Shown in pieces: positions 42,023 through 51,327 of a DNA stretch of 64,000 nt. The stretch is from Rhodobacterales bacterium LSUCC0387 (GTDB lineage Bacteria; Pseudomonadota; Alphaproteobacteria; Rhodobacterales; Rhodobacteraceae): positions 993,501 to 1,057,500 of the forward strand of contig WVSR01000001.1 of NCBI GenBank assembly GCA_015689775.1. The letters are read 5' to 3'. The first letter of the stretch is position 1. Every line of letters starts with the position of its first letter. The translations under genes and the position numbers were made by a program. The notes below the pieces were generated by a model. The model made no database searches and was not told the origin of the DNA. It worked only from the letters and a program-made list of their open reading frames with translations.

Positions 42023-42443
42023 GCATCCGCTTGGCCCATTGGATACCCACAATCAGCCCCTTAAAGCGGGGCAAGAGTAAAAGCGCCACCACAAAGGCCC
42101 CAAACGAAAACCCGCCTGCCATAACCCATGGGCTTGGTTGATAGGCCGTGTAAACCCAGAGCATCAAGGTGCCCAAGATTTTTGCTGTCACAAGGATCGT
42201 CAAATAGGCAGGCCCATCATCCGCGCGGGCGTGACTCAAGTCCTCGCCACAGCTGCCACAGGTTTTTACAAGGTTCAGATAGCTGCTAAACAGTGCGCCC
42301 TCACCACAACACGGGCAGCGGCCGCGCATGGCCTTGGCAATCGTGGGCCATGTTGGGCTTTCCTGCGGGGCATGATCGAAAACACCATCCGCCAAGGCAG
42401 TGATTGGATCGATTTCAGCCGCTTCGGGGCTTGGGCTTGACAT
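42012..42443 (-). CDS. DUF983 membrane protein
   Basis: A 143-residue protein. The N-terminal part contains two CxxC pairs (GRCPCCGEGALF and KTCGSCGEDLS), a likely zinc ribbon, followed by DDGPAYLTILVTAK and two membrane helices. This matches DUF983, common in alphaproteobacteria and sometimes linked with cytochrome oxidase genes. ATG 42443 has AAGG nine bases upstream; ATG 42452 is too close to that site. It is translationally linked with the NUDIX gene downstream. Confidence 0.87.
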   Translation of the reverse strand: MSSPSPEAAEIDPITALADGVFDHAPQESPTWPTIAKAMRGRCPCCGEGALFSSYLNLVKTCGSCGEDLSHARADDGPAYLTILVTAKILGTLMLWVYTAYQPSPWVMAGGFSFGAFVVALLLLPRFKGLIVGIQWAKRMHGF

Positions 42444-42742
42444 GGCGCGCATCCTTTTCTTGTCCCGCCTGTAGCTCTAGCGCAAAGCGGGGCCACTGGC
42501 AAAGGGGCGGGCCGTTTTGACGCGGGGTGCGGTGAGCCAAATTTTGATCGGATGTTGTCGAGCATGGACAGAAATGAGGATGGCAGCATCAGCCTTGAGG
42601 AATTCTTGGCCATGTTGCAAATGCGCGGCGGCCATGAGCGCGGCGCAGGTGGTCGCGACAGGCGTGGCCATCGCGGCTAAGCTTTGATCAGACGCGGCTA
42701 CCCCTCTCCCTTGGCCAATGAATTGGCCGAAGGGCGCAGGCG

Positions 42743-44539
42743 CTAGAGATTGGCACTCATCCCTGCCGATTGCAATTCAACAAGACGCGCGTAAATGCCA
42801 TCCTTTTGCATCAGGCTGTCATGGGTACCTTCTTCGACAACATGGCCTTTGTCCATGACCACAATCTTATCGGCATCGCGAATGGTCGACAGCCGATGCG
42901 CAATCACAAGGGTCGTGCGCCCTTGCGACAGGCGCGACAGGGCGGCCTGCACCAATTTTTCAGATTGCGTGTCGAGGGCCGATGTGGGTTCATCCAAAAG
43001 CAAAATCGGCGCATCTTTCAGCATAGCGCGGGCAATGGCCACGCGCTGACATTGTCCGCCCGAAAGGGACGACCCGCGCGGGCCAACAGCCGTTTCCAAC
43101 CCTGCAGGCAGTGATTTGGCGAATTCCATCACGGCGGCGTTTTCTGCGGCTTTGGCCACATCGGCGCTGTCGGCATTGAGCCGTCCCATGCGGATATTAT
43201 CTTCGATGCTTTCATCGAACAGCGCCGTGTCTTGGCCCACAACAGCGATCATGCCGCGCAACGCGGCCAGATCAGCTTCTGTTGTTGCGACAGTGCCAAT
43301 GCGCACCTTGCCTGCGACTGGATCAATCAAGCGCGTCAGCAAAGCAAACAGCGTGGTCTTACCCGCGCCCGATGGCCCTACAATCGCGGTTGTCTGTCCT
43401 GCTTTAGCGGTGAAGGTCAAATCATGCAGAACGGGAATGTCCCCATAGGAGAATTCGACATTCTCAAAGCAAATATCGCCAGAACTCAGTGGGGCAGGGT
43501 GTGCGGGGCTAAGAACGGTGGGGCGCAGATCAAGCATGGAATAGATCCGCTCTAGGGAGGCTGCGGCGGCCTGAAGGCTGCCTGCGATATTTGACAGACG
43601 TTTGAGCGGGTCAAACATCAGCGAAAGCGCAGTGATAAAGGACATGAAGTCCCCCACCGATTTATCGCCTGTCACAATGGCGGTGGCCCCAAACAATGTG
43701 ACCGAAACAAACCCAATGCCCGACATGAGGTCGATCAACGATGGGTTCGCTGATTGACCTGCACTCGAGCGGATCTGTTGCTTAAGGTATTGTTTGACGC
43801 TGCGTTCAAACCGCCCGTGCTCATGCGACTCAAGACGGTTGACCTTGATAGATTGAATGCCATGGAACATCTCGTCCAGCCGAGTGGTCAGGGTCGCGGC
43901 AGCCTCGCGCGCGTTAAAAGCGGTGCGGCGGATTTGCTTCAGAAGCAGGGTCATGGGCACAATCATCAAAGGCAGCCCAACCAAGGCCACCAGTGACCAT
44001 TGCCAATCGTTTGAGAACATCACAAAGGACAGGGCCATAAGCGAGACTAAATCACGCCCAAAGGAGAGAAGGACGCTTGTCGCCGCGGATTGCAGCGTCT
44101 GGCTGTCCCCGCGCACGCGTTCGATTAATTCACCTGGCGGGTGGCGGGTAAAGACAGCGCCATCAAGCGTCAAAAGATGCTCGACCAGTCGTGTTTGCAG
44201 CGCTGTTGTCACTTTTAGGCCAAGCGCCGACATAATGACTCGCTGCACAAAACCCGCAACGGCGCGGAACAGGAACAAAAACCCGATTACCGTGACCACT
44301 TTCCAAAGCCCGTCCAAGGATTGTGCGGCAAAAAGTTCATCGAATAGCGGGCGCACCATCCATGCAAATGCGCCAAGTGCCGCGCCTTCAAGGCTCATCA
44401 AGATCAGCGCAAAAGTCAGGGCGTGCCAATATTTCAGAACATGCTCGCGCCACAGGCGGATCACAAGTCGTGAAGAGCGCAGATTAACCCCATTTGGGGC
44501 AGTGGCCTGCGAATCTGATGCTGGGCTTGGGTCTGACAT
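42743..44539 (-). CDS. MsbA-like ABC exporter (fused permease and ATPase)
   Basis: A 598-residue half-transporter: six membrane helices (about 35-320) and a C-terminal ATPase. Walker A is IVGPSGAGKTTLF, the signature is SSLSGGQCQRVAIARA, Walker B is APILLLDEPTSALD, and the H-loop is VIAHRLS. Homodimers of this type export lipids or lipid A core, peptides or drugs; MsbA-like lipid export is the best guess. ATG 44539 with TGGAGA upstream is chosen over the upstream in-frame start at 44629. It stands alone, divergent from the importer operon. Confidence 0.9.
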   Translation of the reverse strand: MSDPSPASDSQATAPNGVNLRSSRLVIRLWREHVLKYWHALTFALILMSLEGAALGAFAWMVRPLFDELFAAQSLDGLWKVVTVIGFLFLFRAVAGFVQRVIMSALGLKVTTALQTRLVEHLLTLDGAVFTRHPPGELIERVRGDSQTLQSAATSVLLSFGRDLVSLMALSFVMFSNDWQWSLVALVGLPLMIVPMTLLLKQIRRTAFNAREAAATLTTRLDEMFHGIQSIKVNRLESHEHGRFERSVKQYLKQQIRSSAGQSANPSLIDLMSGIGFVSVTLFGATAIVTGDKSVGDFMSFITALSLMFDPLKRLSNIAGSLQAAAASLERIYSMLDLRPTVLSPAHPAPLSSGDICFENVEFSYGDIPVLHDLTFTAKAGQTTAIVGPSGAGKTTLFALLTRLIDPVAGKVRIGTVATTEADLAALRGMIAVVGQDTALFDESIEDNIRMGRLNADSADVAKAAENAAVMEFAKSLPAGLETAVGPRGSSLSGGQCQRVAIARAMLKDAPILLLDEPTSALDTQSEKLVQAALSRLSQGRTTLVIAHRLSTIRDADKIVVMDKGHVVEEGTHDSLMQKDGIYARLVELQSAGMSANL

Positions 44540-44847
44540 GCGTCTCCAAATCTGTGAAAAAACTACGCATTCTGCCAGAATGCTTAGCAAATCATCATCC
44601 GTCTTGATTAGGCCATGCCGCCCCAGCAAACAAGCACCCCCAATGGATCAGGCCATATTTCCTGAATCGCCCATTATTTTCGGGCCAATGTCTTTTCTGA
44701 GTTGCCATACGGCGTTTTCAGGACGCTTTTGCACTAATTTCTGTTAATTGGTTGTCATCTAATGCTCAGGCTGTTTATCTTATCGAAATTTAGTTCAGGG
44801 CAATTGAATGCGGTGCCATACCGCAACGAAAACGGGAGTTCGACACT
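44540..44847. other. Divergent promoter region of exporter and importer
   Basis: About 300 bases between divergent genes. It holds a probable promoter for the importer operon (see 44752-44781) and a short leader hairpin, GCGGT-gccat-ACCGC (44810-44824). No coding frame is convincing. Confidence 0.5.
44752..44781 (+). promoter_or_regulatory. Probable sigma-70 promoter of the importer operon
   Basis: TTGTCA (44752-44757), 18 bases, TATCTT (44776-44781): five and four matches to the consensus hexamers, in an AT-rich stretch about 65 bases before the first gene. Assigned by eye. Confidence 0.45.
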
Positions 44848-45945
44848 TTGTTCGACACAGCAAAAGACGCTTTTGTCGCTTTTGAGCATGTCCAGAAAAG
44901 TTACGACGGCGAAACGCTGGTCGTAAAGGATCTTAACCTTCAGATTGGTCAGGGCGAATTTCTAACGATGCTTGGGCCTTCGGGGTCGGGCAAAACGACC
45001 TGCCTGATGATGCTTGCGGGTTTTGAGACCGCCACTCATGGTGAAATCCTGTTGCAGGGTCGCCCGATCAACAACATTCCGCCTCATAAGCGCGGCATTG
45101 GAATGGTGTTCCAGAATTACGCTTTGTTCCCTCATATGTCGGTTGCTGAAAACCTTGCCTTCCCTTTGGAAGTGCGCGGCATGGGTAAATCTGAACGTGA
45201 AGGAAAGATCAAACGCGCGCTTGATATGGTGCAGATGGGGGATTTCGGTGGTCGCCGCCCCGCACAGCTTTCGGGCGGGCAGCAACAGCGTATCGCTTTG
45301 GCGCGGGCCTTGGTGTTCGAGCCTGAGCTTGTTTTGATGGACGAACCCTTGGGGGCGCTCGACAAGCAGTTGCGCGAACATATGCAATTTGAGATCACCA
45401 ATCTGGCGCATAGGTTGGGAATCACCACAGTTTATGTGACCCATGACCAGACCGAAGCGTTGACCATGTCTGATCGCGTTGCGGTGTTTGATGATGGCCG
45501 CATCCAACAGCTTGATCCGCCTGATGTTCTGTATGAACAGCCACAAAATAGCTTTGTGGCGCAGTTTATTGGTGAAAATAACACGCTCTCAGGTGTGGTT
45601 ACGAAAATCTCAGGTGATCGCTGTGTTGTGAAATTGGACAGCGGTGACGAAATTGACGCGCGTCCTGTGAACGTATCAGCCGTAGGGGATCGCACCACTG
45701 TTTCCATCCGTCCTGAGCGGGTGGAAATGGACAAGCGGCGCCTTTCGCCTGACGCGCACACGCTCAAGGGCGAGGTTCTCGAATTTATTTACATGGGCGA
45801 TATTTTCCGCACCCGTCTGCGCGTGGCAGGTTCAGAGGATTTCATCATTAAGACCCGCAACGCCCCTGATCAAAAACGACTCACACCTGGCACCCAGATT
45901 GAAATAGGATGGTTGCCTGAAGATTGTCGCGCGCTTGATGCTTAA
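44848..45945 (+). CDS. Polyamine-type ABC importer, ATP-binding protein (PotA-like)
   Basis: A 365-residue ATPase of the spermidine/putrescine/iron importer group. Walker A is LGPSGSGKTTCLMML, the Q-loop MVFQNYALFPHMSV, the signature QLSGGQQQRIALARAL, Walker B ELVLMDEPLGALD, and the C-terminal TOBE domain begins near residue 250. The start is TTG 44848, with GGGAG nine bases upstream; no ATG fits. It leads the operon ATPase, binding protein, permease, permease. A polyamine substrate is the default guess for the family, but related systems carry other compounds. Confidence 0.92.
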   Translation: MFDTAKDAFVAFEHVQKSYDGETLVVKDLNLQIGQGEFLTMLGPSGSGKTTCLMMLAGFETATHGEILLQGRPINNIPPHKRGIGMVFQNYALFPHMSVAENLAFPLEVRGMGKSEREGKIKRALDMVQMGDFGGRRPAQLSGGQQQRIALARALVFEPELVLMDEPLGALDKQLREHMQFEITNLAHRLGITTVYVTHDQTEALTMSDRVAVFDDGRIQQLDPPDVLYEQPQNSFVAQFIGENNTLSGVVTKISGDRCVVKLDSGDEIDARPVNVSAVGDRTTVSIRPERVEMDKRRLSPDAHTLKGEVLEFIYMGDIFRTRLRVAGSEDFIIKTRNAPDQKRLTPGTQIEIGWLPEDCRALDA

Positions 45946-45961
45946 GCGTATGGCGTAAGTT

Positions 45962-45984
45962 GCCACCTTCGCCTGGAGGGTGGC
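45962..45984 (+). promoter_or_regulatory. Hairpin upstream of the binding-protein gene
   Basis: GCCACC (45962-45967)/GGTGGC (45979-45984) with an 11-base loop, in the gap between the ATPase and binding-protein genes. No T-run. It may protect the abundant binding-protein mRNA segment from upstream decay. Confidence 0.45.
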
Positions 45985-46025
45985 CATGGATAAGACTAGT
46001 CCAGGTAACAACACGGGAGACTGAT

Positions 46026-47147
46026 ATGAAACTATCAAAAATACTTCTGGCAACTTCTGCGGTGGGTGTAGCCACAGCAGGCTTAGCCTATGCGGGCGGC
46101 CACATGGCCACTGGCTCATTCACACTGGTTAGCTGGGGCGGGGCGTATCAAGCCAGCCAAACTAACGCATACACCAATCCTTACTCTGCCAATAACCCAG
46201 GAGTCGAATTCGTTTGGGACGAAAGCTCAGCCGAAGCTGTCGCAAAACTCCGTGCCATGAACGAAGCGGGCAACCTGACATGGGACTTGGTTGACGTTGT
46301 GGCATCGGACGCGCTGCGTCTTTGTGACGAAGGCCTCGCAATGGAAATCGATGCTGACGAGATGTTGGCGCCTGCCCCTGATGGCACATCAGCGAGCGAC
46401 GACTTTGGTGATCTCTTGGTTGGTGATTGCTTTATCCCACAGATCGTTTACTCCACCACCTTCGGCTATCGCACCGACATGGTGCCTGATGGTGTAGAGC
46501 CTCCGAATGACATCTGTGATGTTTTTGATCTTGAAACGTATCCAGGGATGCGTTCGCTTGAAAGCCGCCCCATCAACAATATGGAATGGGCATTGCTTTG
46601 TGACGGCGTTGCAAAAGCAGATGTATATGACGTTCTGGCCACAGATGAAGGCCAAGAGCAGGCTTTGGCCAAGCTCGACACCATCCGCGACAGTGTGATC
46701 TGGTGGAACGCAGGCGCCGATACGCCTCAGCTGTTGGCAGATGGTGAAATCTTCATCGGCTCGACCTATAACGGCCGCCTTTTCTCGGCGATTGTTGAGC
46801 AGAATCAGCCGATTGGCATGATGTGGGACGCTCAGGTTTTTGATCTTGATGGCTGGATCGTCCCGGCAGGCCTACCTGAGGACCGTCTGGCGCGCGTTAT
46901 GGACTTCGTTAATTTTGCGACGGACACCCAGCGTCTGGCAGATCAGGCGGCCTATATTTCCTATGGCCCTGCACGTCTGTCCTCTGCGCCACTGGTTGGT
47001 AACCATGCAGAACTTGGCATCGAAATGGCACCACATATGCCAACCGATCCAAACAACGCAAAGAACACGTTCCTCTATAACTACGAGTTCTGGGCGGATT
47101 ATCGCGATGATATTGACGCGAAATTCCAAGCATGGCTGGCTCAGTAA
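46026..47147 (+). CDS. Polyamine-type ABC importer, periplasmic binding protein (PotD-like)
   Basis: A 373-residue secreted protein. The signal peptide (about 1-23) ends AGLAYA-GGHM. The mature protein follows the PotD/PotF-type binding fold: GSFTLVSWGGAYQASQTNAYTNPY, VWDESSAEAVAKL and LDGWIVPAGLPEDRLARVMDFVNFA. Two Cys pairs may make disulfides. ATG 46026 follows GGGAG. It sits between hairpins on both sides (45962 and 47167), consistent with a stabilised, highly expressed segment. Confidence 0.9.
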   Translation: MKLSKILLATSAVGVATAGLAYAGGHMATGSFTLVSWGGAYQASQTNAYTNPYSANNPGVEFVWDESSAEAVAKLRAMNEAGNLTWDLVDVVASDALRLCDEGLAMEIDADEMLAPAPDGTSASDDFGDLLVGDCFIPQIVYSTTFGYRTDMVPDGVEPPNDICDVFDLETYPGMRSLESRPINNMEWALLCDGVAKADVYDVLATDEGQEQALAKLDTIRDSVIWWNAGADTPQLLADGEIFIGSTYNGRLFSAIVEQNQPIGMMWDAQVFDLDGWIVPAGLPEDRLARVMDFVNFATDTQRLADQAAYISYGPARLSSAPLVGNHAELGIEMAPHMPTDPNNAKNTFLYNYEFWADYRDDIDAKFQAWLAQ

Positions 47148-47166
47148 TCTGAGCTGAATTTGGGGC

Positions 47167-47190
47167 GGGGCCACCATCAAGAGTGGCCCC
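47167..47190 (+). promoter_or_regulatory. Hairpin after the binding-protein gene
   Basis: A perfect 8-bp stem, GGGGCCAC/GTGGCCCC (47167-47174/47183-47190), with an 8-base loop and no T-run. In importer operons such a hairpin commonly lowers expression of the downstream permeases relative to the binding protein. Confidence 0.55.
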
Positions 47191-47312
47191 CTCTCAACCT
47201 TCGGGTGGCCCAGTCAGATCAGGGGTCTACGCATACCTGACCTCAGCGGCGGCGCGGTATGGCCCGGGCAAATTCACGACTACTGAAGACAAACACGAGT
47301 GACGGGGACAGG

Positions 47313-48980
47313 ATGAGCGACACCACCAATTCAGGCCCGATGCTGGCGGCGGATGGAACCCCCCTCAAAACGAGCCTAGCCCGTGCACTCAGACGCCAAA
47401 AGCTGCGTGCGCTGATGTTGATTGCGCCCCTTTTGGCTTTTGTTGTTCTTACTTTTGTTGTCCCGATCGGCTCGATGCTGTTTCGATCGGTGGAAAACCA
47501 AATTGTATCTGGCACGCTTCCCGAAACGGTTGAAGCGCTAGACGCTTGGCATGGCCAAGACGACACTTTGCCTGACGAGACAGTGTTTCAGGCATTGTTC
47601 TTCGACCTTTTCCGAGCCGCTGAGGCTAAGGAACACACGAAACTGGGTTCGCGCTTGAATTATGAGCGCACAGGCCTTTCTTCGATGTTCCGCACCACAG
47701 GGCGGGGCATTGATGATATTGGCGAGGTTTTTCAAGATTGGCTTGAGGACGCAGATCCCGCTTTCAAAGATGGGATCACATGGTACGAGATGTTGTCTGG
47801 CACAGGCGGTGAAGATTTGATCCAAGAACGCCGCGCCCTTTGGGCGAATATGGTGGGCGAGGGGTTTGCAGGCGATATTGGCTTTACCCTATCGGGCGAG
47901 ATTGCAGCACTTCTGCCCCAAACCGCCGCGGCCTATAGTGACTGGGCTATCTATACCGCAGTCGCGGATGAGGATGTGGTTTCCGAAGAAGATCCATGGG
48001 AGGCGGTATATGCGGCGCTGGCCCTTGATCTGGCGCGCCCCGAAACTGCCTTCGCCTTAACGTCGTACACAGGGGTAGGTGCACGCCCATTGGCCAATGC
48101 GATTGCGGCCCTGCCAAGCCTGCCGCAAATTGATTTCCGCGCCGCTTTCATCGAAGAAAATGATGGATGGGGCAACATAGAAAACTGGCAAACGATCAAG
48201 ATTTACAGCCCTGATTACACCACAGGCTATTTCCTTAATGCGATTGACATGGAAAAGGGGCTTGAGGGTGTGAATGCCCGCCCAGAAAACCAGCAGCTCT
48301 ATATCAAACTGTTTGTTCGCACGATGATCATGTCCTTGATCATCACGGGCTCCTGTATCTTTTTGGGCTATCCCGTGGCGTGGCTATTGGCCAACCTGCC
48401 TGTGCGCAGCGCCAACGTTTTGATGATACTTGTTCTTCTGCCGTTCTGGACATCACTCTTGGTGCGCACCAGTGCGTGGAAAGTGCTGCTGCAACAACAA
48501 GGCGTGATCAACGACATCCTTGTCTGGCTTGGATTTGTCGATGATGCAAACCGCCTGATTTTGATGAACAATTCGACAGGCACGATCATTGCGATGACGC
48601 ATATCTTGCTGCCCTTTATGATTTTGCCGCTTTATTCGGTGATGAAAACCATTCCGCCGTCTTACCTTCGCGCCGCCAAAAGTCTTGGTGCGACCAATTG
48701 GACAGCGTTCTGGCGTGTCTATTTCCCACAATCTGTTCCAGGTATCGGGGCTGGGTCGATCCTCGTGTTCATCTTGGCGATCGGCTATTATATCACGCCC
48801 GAAATCGTAGGCGGCACAGATGGTGTCTTTATCTCGAACCGCATTGCCTATCACATTTCGTCCTCGCTCAACTGGGGCTTGGCGGCGGCTTTGGGGTCGA
48901 TCCTTCTAGCCTTGGTCTTGGCCCTATACTGGCTCTATGACCGCATTGTTGGAATTGATAACGTGAAATTGGGGGGCTGA
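47313..48980 (+). CDS. Polyamine-type ABC importer, permease with large periplasmic insertion (PotB-like)
   Basis: A 555-residue permease. After the first membrane helix (about 34-54) comes a soluble insertion of about 270 residues (60-328), absent from E. coli PotB (about 275 residues). The remaining five helices follow, starting LFVRTMIMSLIITGSCIFLGY. The EAA loop for ATPase contact is SYLRAAKSLGATNWTAFWRVYFPQSVPG. The insertion is acidic and Trp/Tyr-containing, and the direction of the helix before it places it in the periplasm. ATG 47313 is preferred over 47259 (GGGGACAGG upstream). Confidence 0.88.
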   Translation: MSDTTNSGPMLAADGTPLKTSLARALRRQKLRALMLIAPLLAFVVLTFVVPIGSMLFRSVENQIVSGTLPETVEALDAWHGQDDTLPDETVFQALFFDLFRAAEAKEHTKLGSRLNYERTGLSSMFRTTGRGIDDIGEVFQDWLEDADPAFKDGITWYEMLSGTGGEDLIQERRALWANMVGEGFAGDIGFTLSGEIAALLPQTAAAYSDWAIYTAVADEDVVSEEDPWEAVYAALALDLARPETAFALTSYTGVGARPLANAIAALPSLPQIDFRAAFIEENDGWGNIENWQTIKIYSPDYTTGYFLNAIDMEKGLEGVNARPENQQLYIKLFVRTMIMSLIITGSCIFLGYPVAWLLANLPVRSANVLMILVLLPFWTSLLVRTSAWKVLLQQQGVINDILVWLGFVDDANRLILMNNSTGTIIAMTHILLPFMILPLYSVMKTIPPSYLRAAKSLGATNWTAFWRVYFPQSVPGIGAGSILVFILAIGYYITPEIVGGTDGVFISNRIAYHISSSLNWGLAAALGSILLALVLALYWLYDRIVGIDNVKLGG

Positions 48981-48984
48981 GATT

Positions 48985-50205
48985 GTGGCACAATCACTGA
49001 AACTAACGCTCCAGCGCCCCTCCCTTTGGGGGTTCACAGCACCCTTAACTGCGGCTGTGTCAGCGGCATTTGGCTATATCGCAGGCACATCCTTCGGAAA
49101 TCCGCTAGTGGGGATTGTTGCGGGCGCAGTCATTGGTGCCGTGTTGGCGGCCTTGCTGCACCCCATGGCTGAAAAGCGGATGATGGCGCGCCTTGGTGTG
49201 ATTGCGATTTTCTTCGCCGCGGGTCTTTTCGCCACCAATTTGGGGGGCGGGATCGCAGCGGGCCTTGTGGGCGCGGTCCTGTCATGGTTCGTCTTCTGGA
49301 TCGACACGGGCGATTATCGTAAAGGCGTGCCAATTTATTACACTGGCGGCCAGACCCTCTGGCATAACAGTTTCGTATTTATCTGTGGGCTGATCTTCTT
49401 CTTTCTGATTGCCCCGCTTTTCCCCGTGATGTGGCTGTCGTTTAACGCGCAGGATTTCTTTACCTTCACGCCTGAGATGCTGGCCTTTGACCCCGAGGGA
49501 TATTCGCTGAAGCATTACCGCGATTTCCTGACCACAGATGAGTGGATGCAGCCGCTGAAAAACTCGCTAATCATTGCGCCAATTGCGACTGTTATCTCAG
49601 TCAGTCTCGGCACATTGGCGGCCATCGGTTTGTCGCAATCTCATGTGCCTGGGCGTCAAACCATCATGGCGGTTTTGATCTCGCCCATGATCGTGCCTTT
49701 GATCATCTCGGCGACAGGGATGTTCTTTTTCTACGCCCCCCTTGGCAATTGGTTGGAACTGACCTTGGGTCTGAACAAATCCTTCGTGGGTTATGTGAAG
49801 GTGATCTTGGCGCATGCCGTTTTGGGCGTGCCCTTTGTGATCATCACAGTGACCGCCACGCTTGTTGGCTTTGATCGGTCGTTGACGCGGGCGGCTGCGA
49901 ATATGGGCGCAAACCCTGTGACCACCTTCTTCCGCGTGCAGATGCCGCTGATTTTGCCCGGTGTTATCTCCGGCGGTCTGTTCGCCTTTATTACCTCGTT
50001 TGACGAGGTTGTCGTGGTGCTGTTTGTCGGATCAGCGCAGCAGCAGACCCTACCATGGCAGATGTTCACGGGCCTCCGCGAACAGATTTCACCAACGATT
50101 TTGGCGGCGGCCACGATCCTTGTGACCATCTCTATCCTGCTTTTGACCACAGTCGAACTTCTGCGCCGCAGATCAGAGCGTCTGAGGGGCCTAAGCCCAA
50201 GCTGA
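48985..50205 (+). CDS. Polyamine-type ABC importer, permease (PotC-like) with extra N-terminal helices
   Basis: A 406-residue permease. The C-terminal 270 residues match PotC: LKNSLIIAPIATVISVSLGTLAAIGLSQ, then the EAA loop (LTRAAANMGANPVTTFFRVQMPLILPG). About 130 residues at the N-terminus hold four additional hydrophobic segments (FTAPLTAAVSAAFGYIAG and following) not found in E. coli PotC. The start is GTG 48985, five bases after the upstream stop. It is the last gene of the operon, followed by a strong terminator. Confidence 0.9.
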   Translation: MAQSLKLTLQRPSLWGFTAPLTAAVSAAFGYIAGTSFGNPLVGIVAGAVIGAVLAALLHPMAEKRMMARLGVIAIFFAAGLFATNLGGGIAAGLVGAVLSWFVFWIDTGDYRKGVPIYYTGGQTLWHNSFVFICGLIFFFLIAPLFPVMWLSFNAQDFFTFTPEMLAFDPEGYSLKHYRDFLTTDEWMQPLKNSLIIAPIATVISVSLGTLAAIGLSQSHVPGRQTIMAVLISPMIVPLIISATGMFFFYAPLGNWLELTLGLNKSFVGYVKVILAHAVLGVPFVIITVTATLVGFDRSLTRAAANMGANPVTTFFRVQMPLILPGVISGGLFAFITSFDEVVVVLFVGSAQQQTLPWQMFTGLREQISPTILAAATILVTISILLLTTVELLRRRSERLRGLSPS

Positions 50206-50226
50206 TTTTGGCGCGATCAAATCATC

Positions 50227-50263
50227 AAGGCCGCATTGGGCATGCCGATGCGGCCTTTTTTTT
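50227..50263 (+). terminator. Strong intrinsic terminator of the importer operon
   Basis: AAGGCCGCAT (50227-50236) pairs with ATGCGGCCTT (50248-50257), 11-base loop, followed by a run of eight more T. Confidence 0.92.
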
Positions 50264-50309
50264 GATCTGATATTGCGATAGAATTTATAGAAATTGATAG
50301 GAAGCGTCT

Positions 50310-51200
50310 ATGATCCAGAGATTGGAAATGCTGCTTGCTTTGGCCAAAACTCAGCATTTTGGCCGTGCGGCTGAATTGTTGGGGGTTACCCAGCCAAGCC
50401 TATCTTCAGGAATCAAGCAATTGGAAGACCAACTTGGGGTGAAGCTTGTGCAGCGTGGGTCACGCTTTGGTGGGCTGACCCCTGAGGGGCAACGCGCGTT
50501 GGAATGGGCGCGGCGCATCGTTGGTGACACACGGCAATTGCGCGAGGAAATGCGCTACAGCCGCGAGGGGTTGTCGGGCCATTTGCGCCTTGCGGTGATC
50601 CCGACCGCATTGACCGAAGCCGCGCGTCTGGTCAGCCGCTTTTCGCGGGTGCATCCCAATGTCAGTTTTTCTATTCTGTCCCGTTCGTCCGCCGAAATCC
50701 TCGAGGTGTTGGAAAATCTTGATGCGGATGCGGGTATTACCTATTTGGACAATGAACCTTTGGGGCGCATGGTCAGCACTGGGCTGTATCGTGAAAATTA
50801 TGCGGTTCTGTGCAGATCAGATCACCCTTTTGCGGAGGAGTCCCAAGTGGCATGGGCGGCTCTTGAGGGCATGAGCCTGAGCCTGCTGACTCTTGATATG
50901 CAAAATCGGCGTATCTTGAACCGCAATTTCGCTGCGCATGGTCTCGAGCCAAAATCGGTTGTCGAAAGCAATTCGACCATTGTTCTGGTAAGTCATGTGA
51001 TTGAGGCGGGCGCGCTGACAGTTTTGCCGCAACCCATGGCGCAGTTCCTTGCCATTGGCCATGATCTGCGGGTGATCCCGTTGGGAGATGGGGTGCTGCA
51101 CCCTGAGGTGGGTTTGATCGCCCCCCATCAAGAGCCTTATACCCCCGTTTTTCGAAGTCTTTTACGAGTTGCACGCGAGATGGCTGGTGAGATTAATTGA
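50310..51200 (+). CDS. LysR-family regulator, probably of the formate dehydrogenase operon
   Basis: A 296-residue regulator. The N-terminal winged helix is classical (LEMLLALAKTQHFGRAAELLGVTQPSLSSGIKQLEDQLGVKLVQRG), with an effector-binding domain from about 90 on. AGGAAG precedes the ATG. It lies 127 bases upstream of fdsG on the same strand, as in other fds loci I recall. ATAG half-sites occur just upstream of its own start (50278, 50287, 50297) and a full palindrome sits in the gap to fdsG, so it probably binds both. Confidence 0.9.
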   Translation: MIQRLEMLLALAKTQHFGRAAELLGVTQPSLSSGIKQLEDQLGVKLVQRGSRFGGLTPEGQRALEWARRIVGDTRQLREEMRYSREGLSGHLRLAVIPTALTEAARLVSRFSRVHPNVSFSILSRSSAEILEVLENLDADAGITYLDNEPLGRMVSTGLYRENYAVLCRSDHPFAEESQVAWAALEGMSLSLLTLDMQNRRILNRNFAAHGLEPKSVVESNSTIVLVSHVIEAGALTVLPQPMAQFLAIGHDLRVIPLGDGVLHPEVGLIAPHQEPYTPVFRSLLRVAREMAGEIN

Positions 51201-51215
51201 TAGATTTTGTCTATC
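51199..51215 (+). promoter_or_regulatory. LysR-type palindrome (ATAG-N7-CTAT) upstream of fdsG
   Basis: GATAGATTTTGTCTATC, a perfect inverted repeat beginning in the last bases of the LysR gene. The ATAG-N7-CTAT form is the classic spacing for LysR-family binding sites. The fdsG leader behind it also contains a GC-rich hairpin (GCGCGT 51273-51278/ACGCGC 51293-51298). Confidence 0.6.
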
Positions 51216-51327
51216 GTTTGACGAAATTCTGATATTGAAATAGCATCACGCCTCGGGCATTGGTCGGGCATCGCGCGTGCGCTCCGGCGTGGACGCGCGC
51301 GATCCTCACGAATGAAGGATGACCGCC

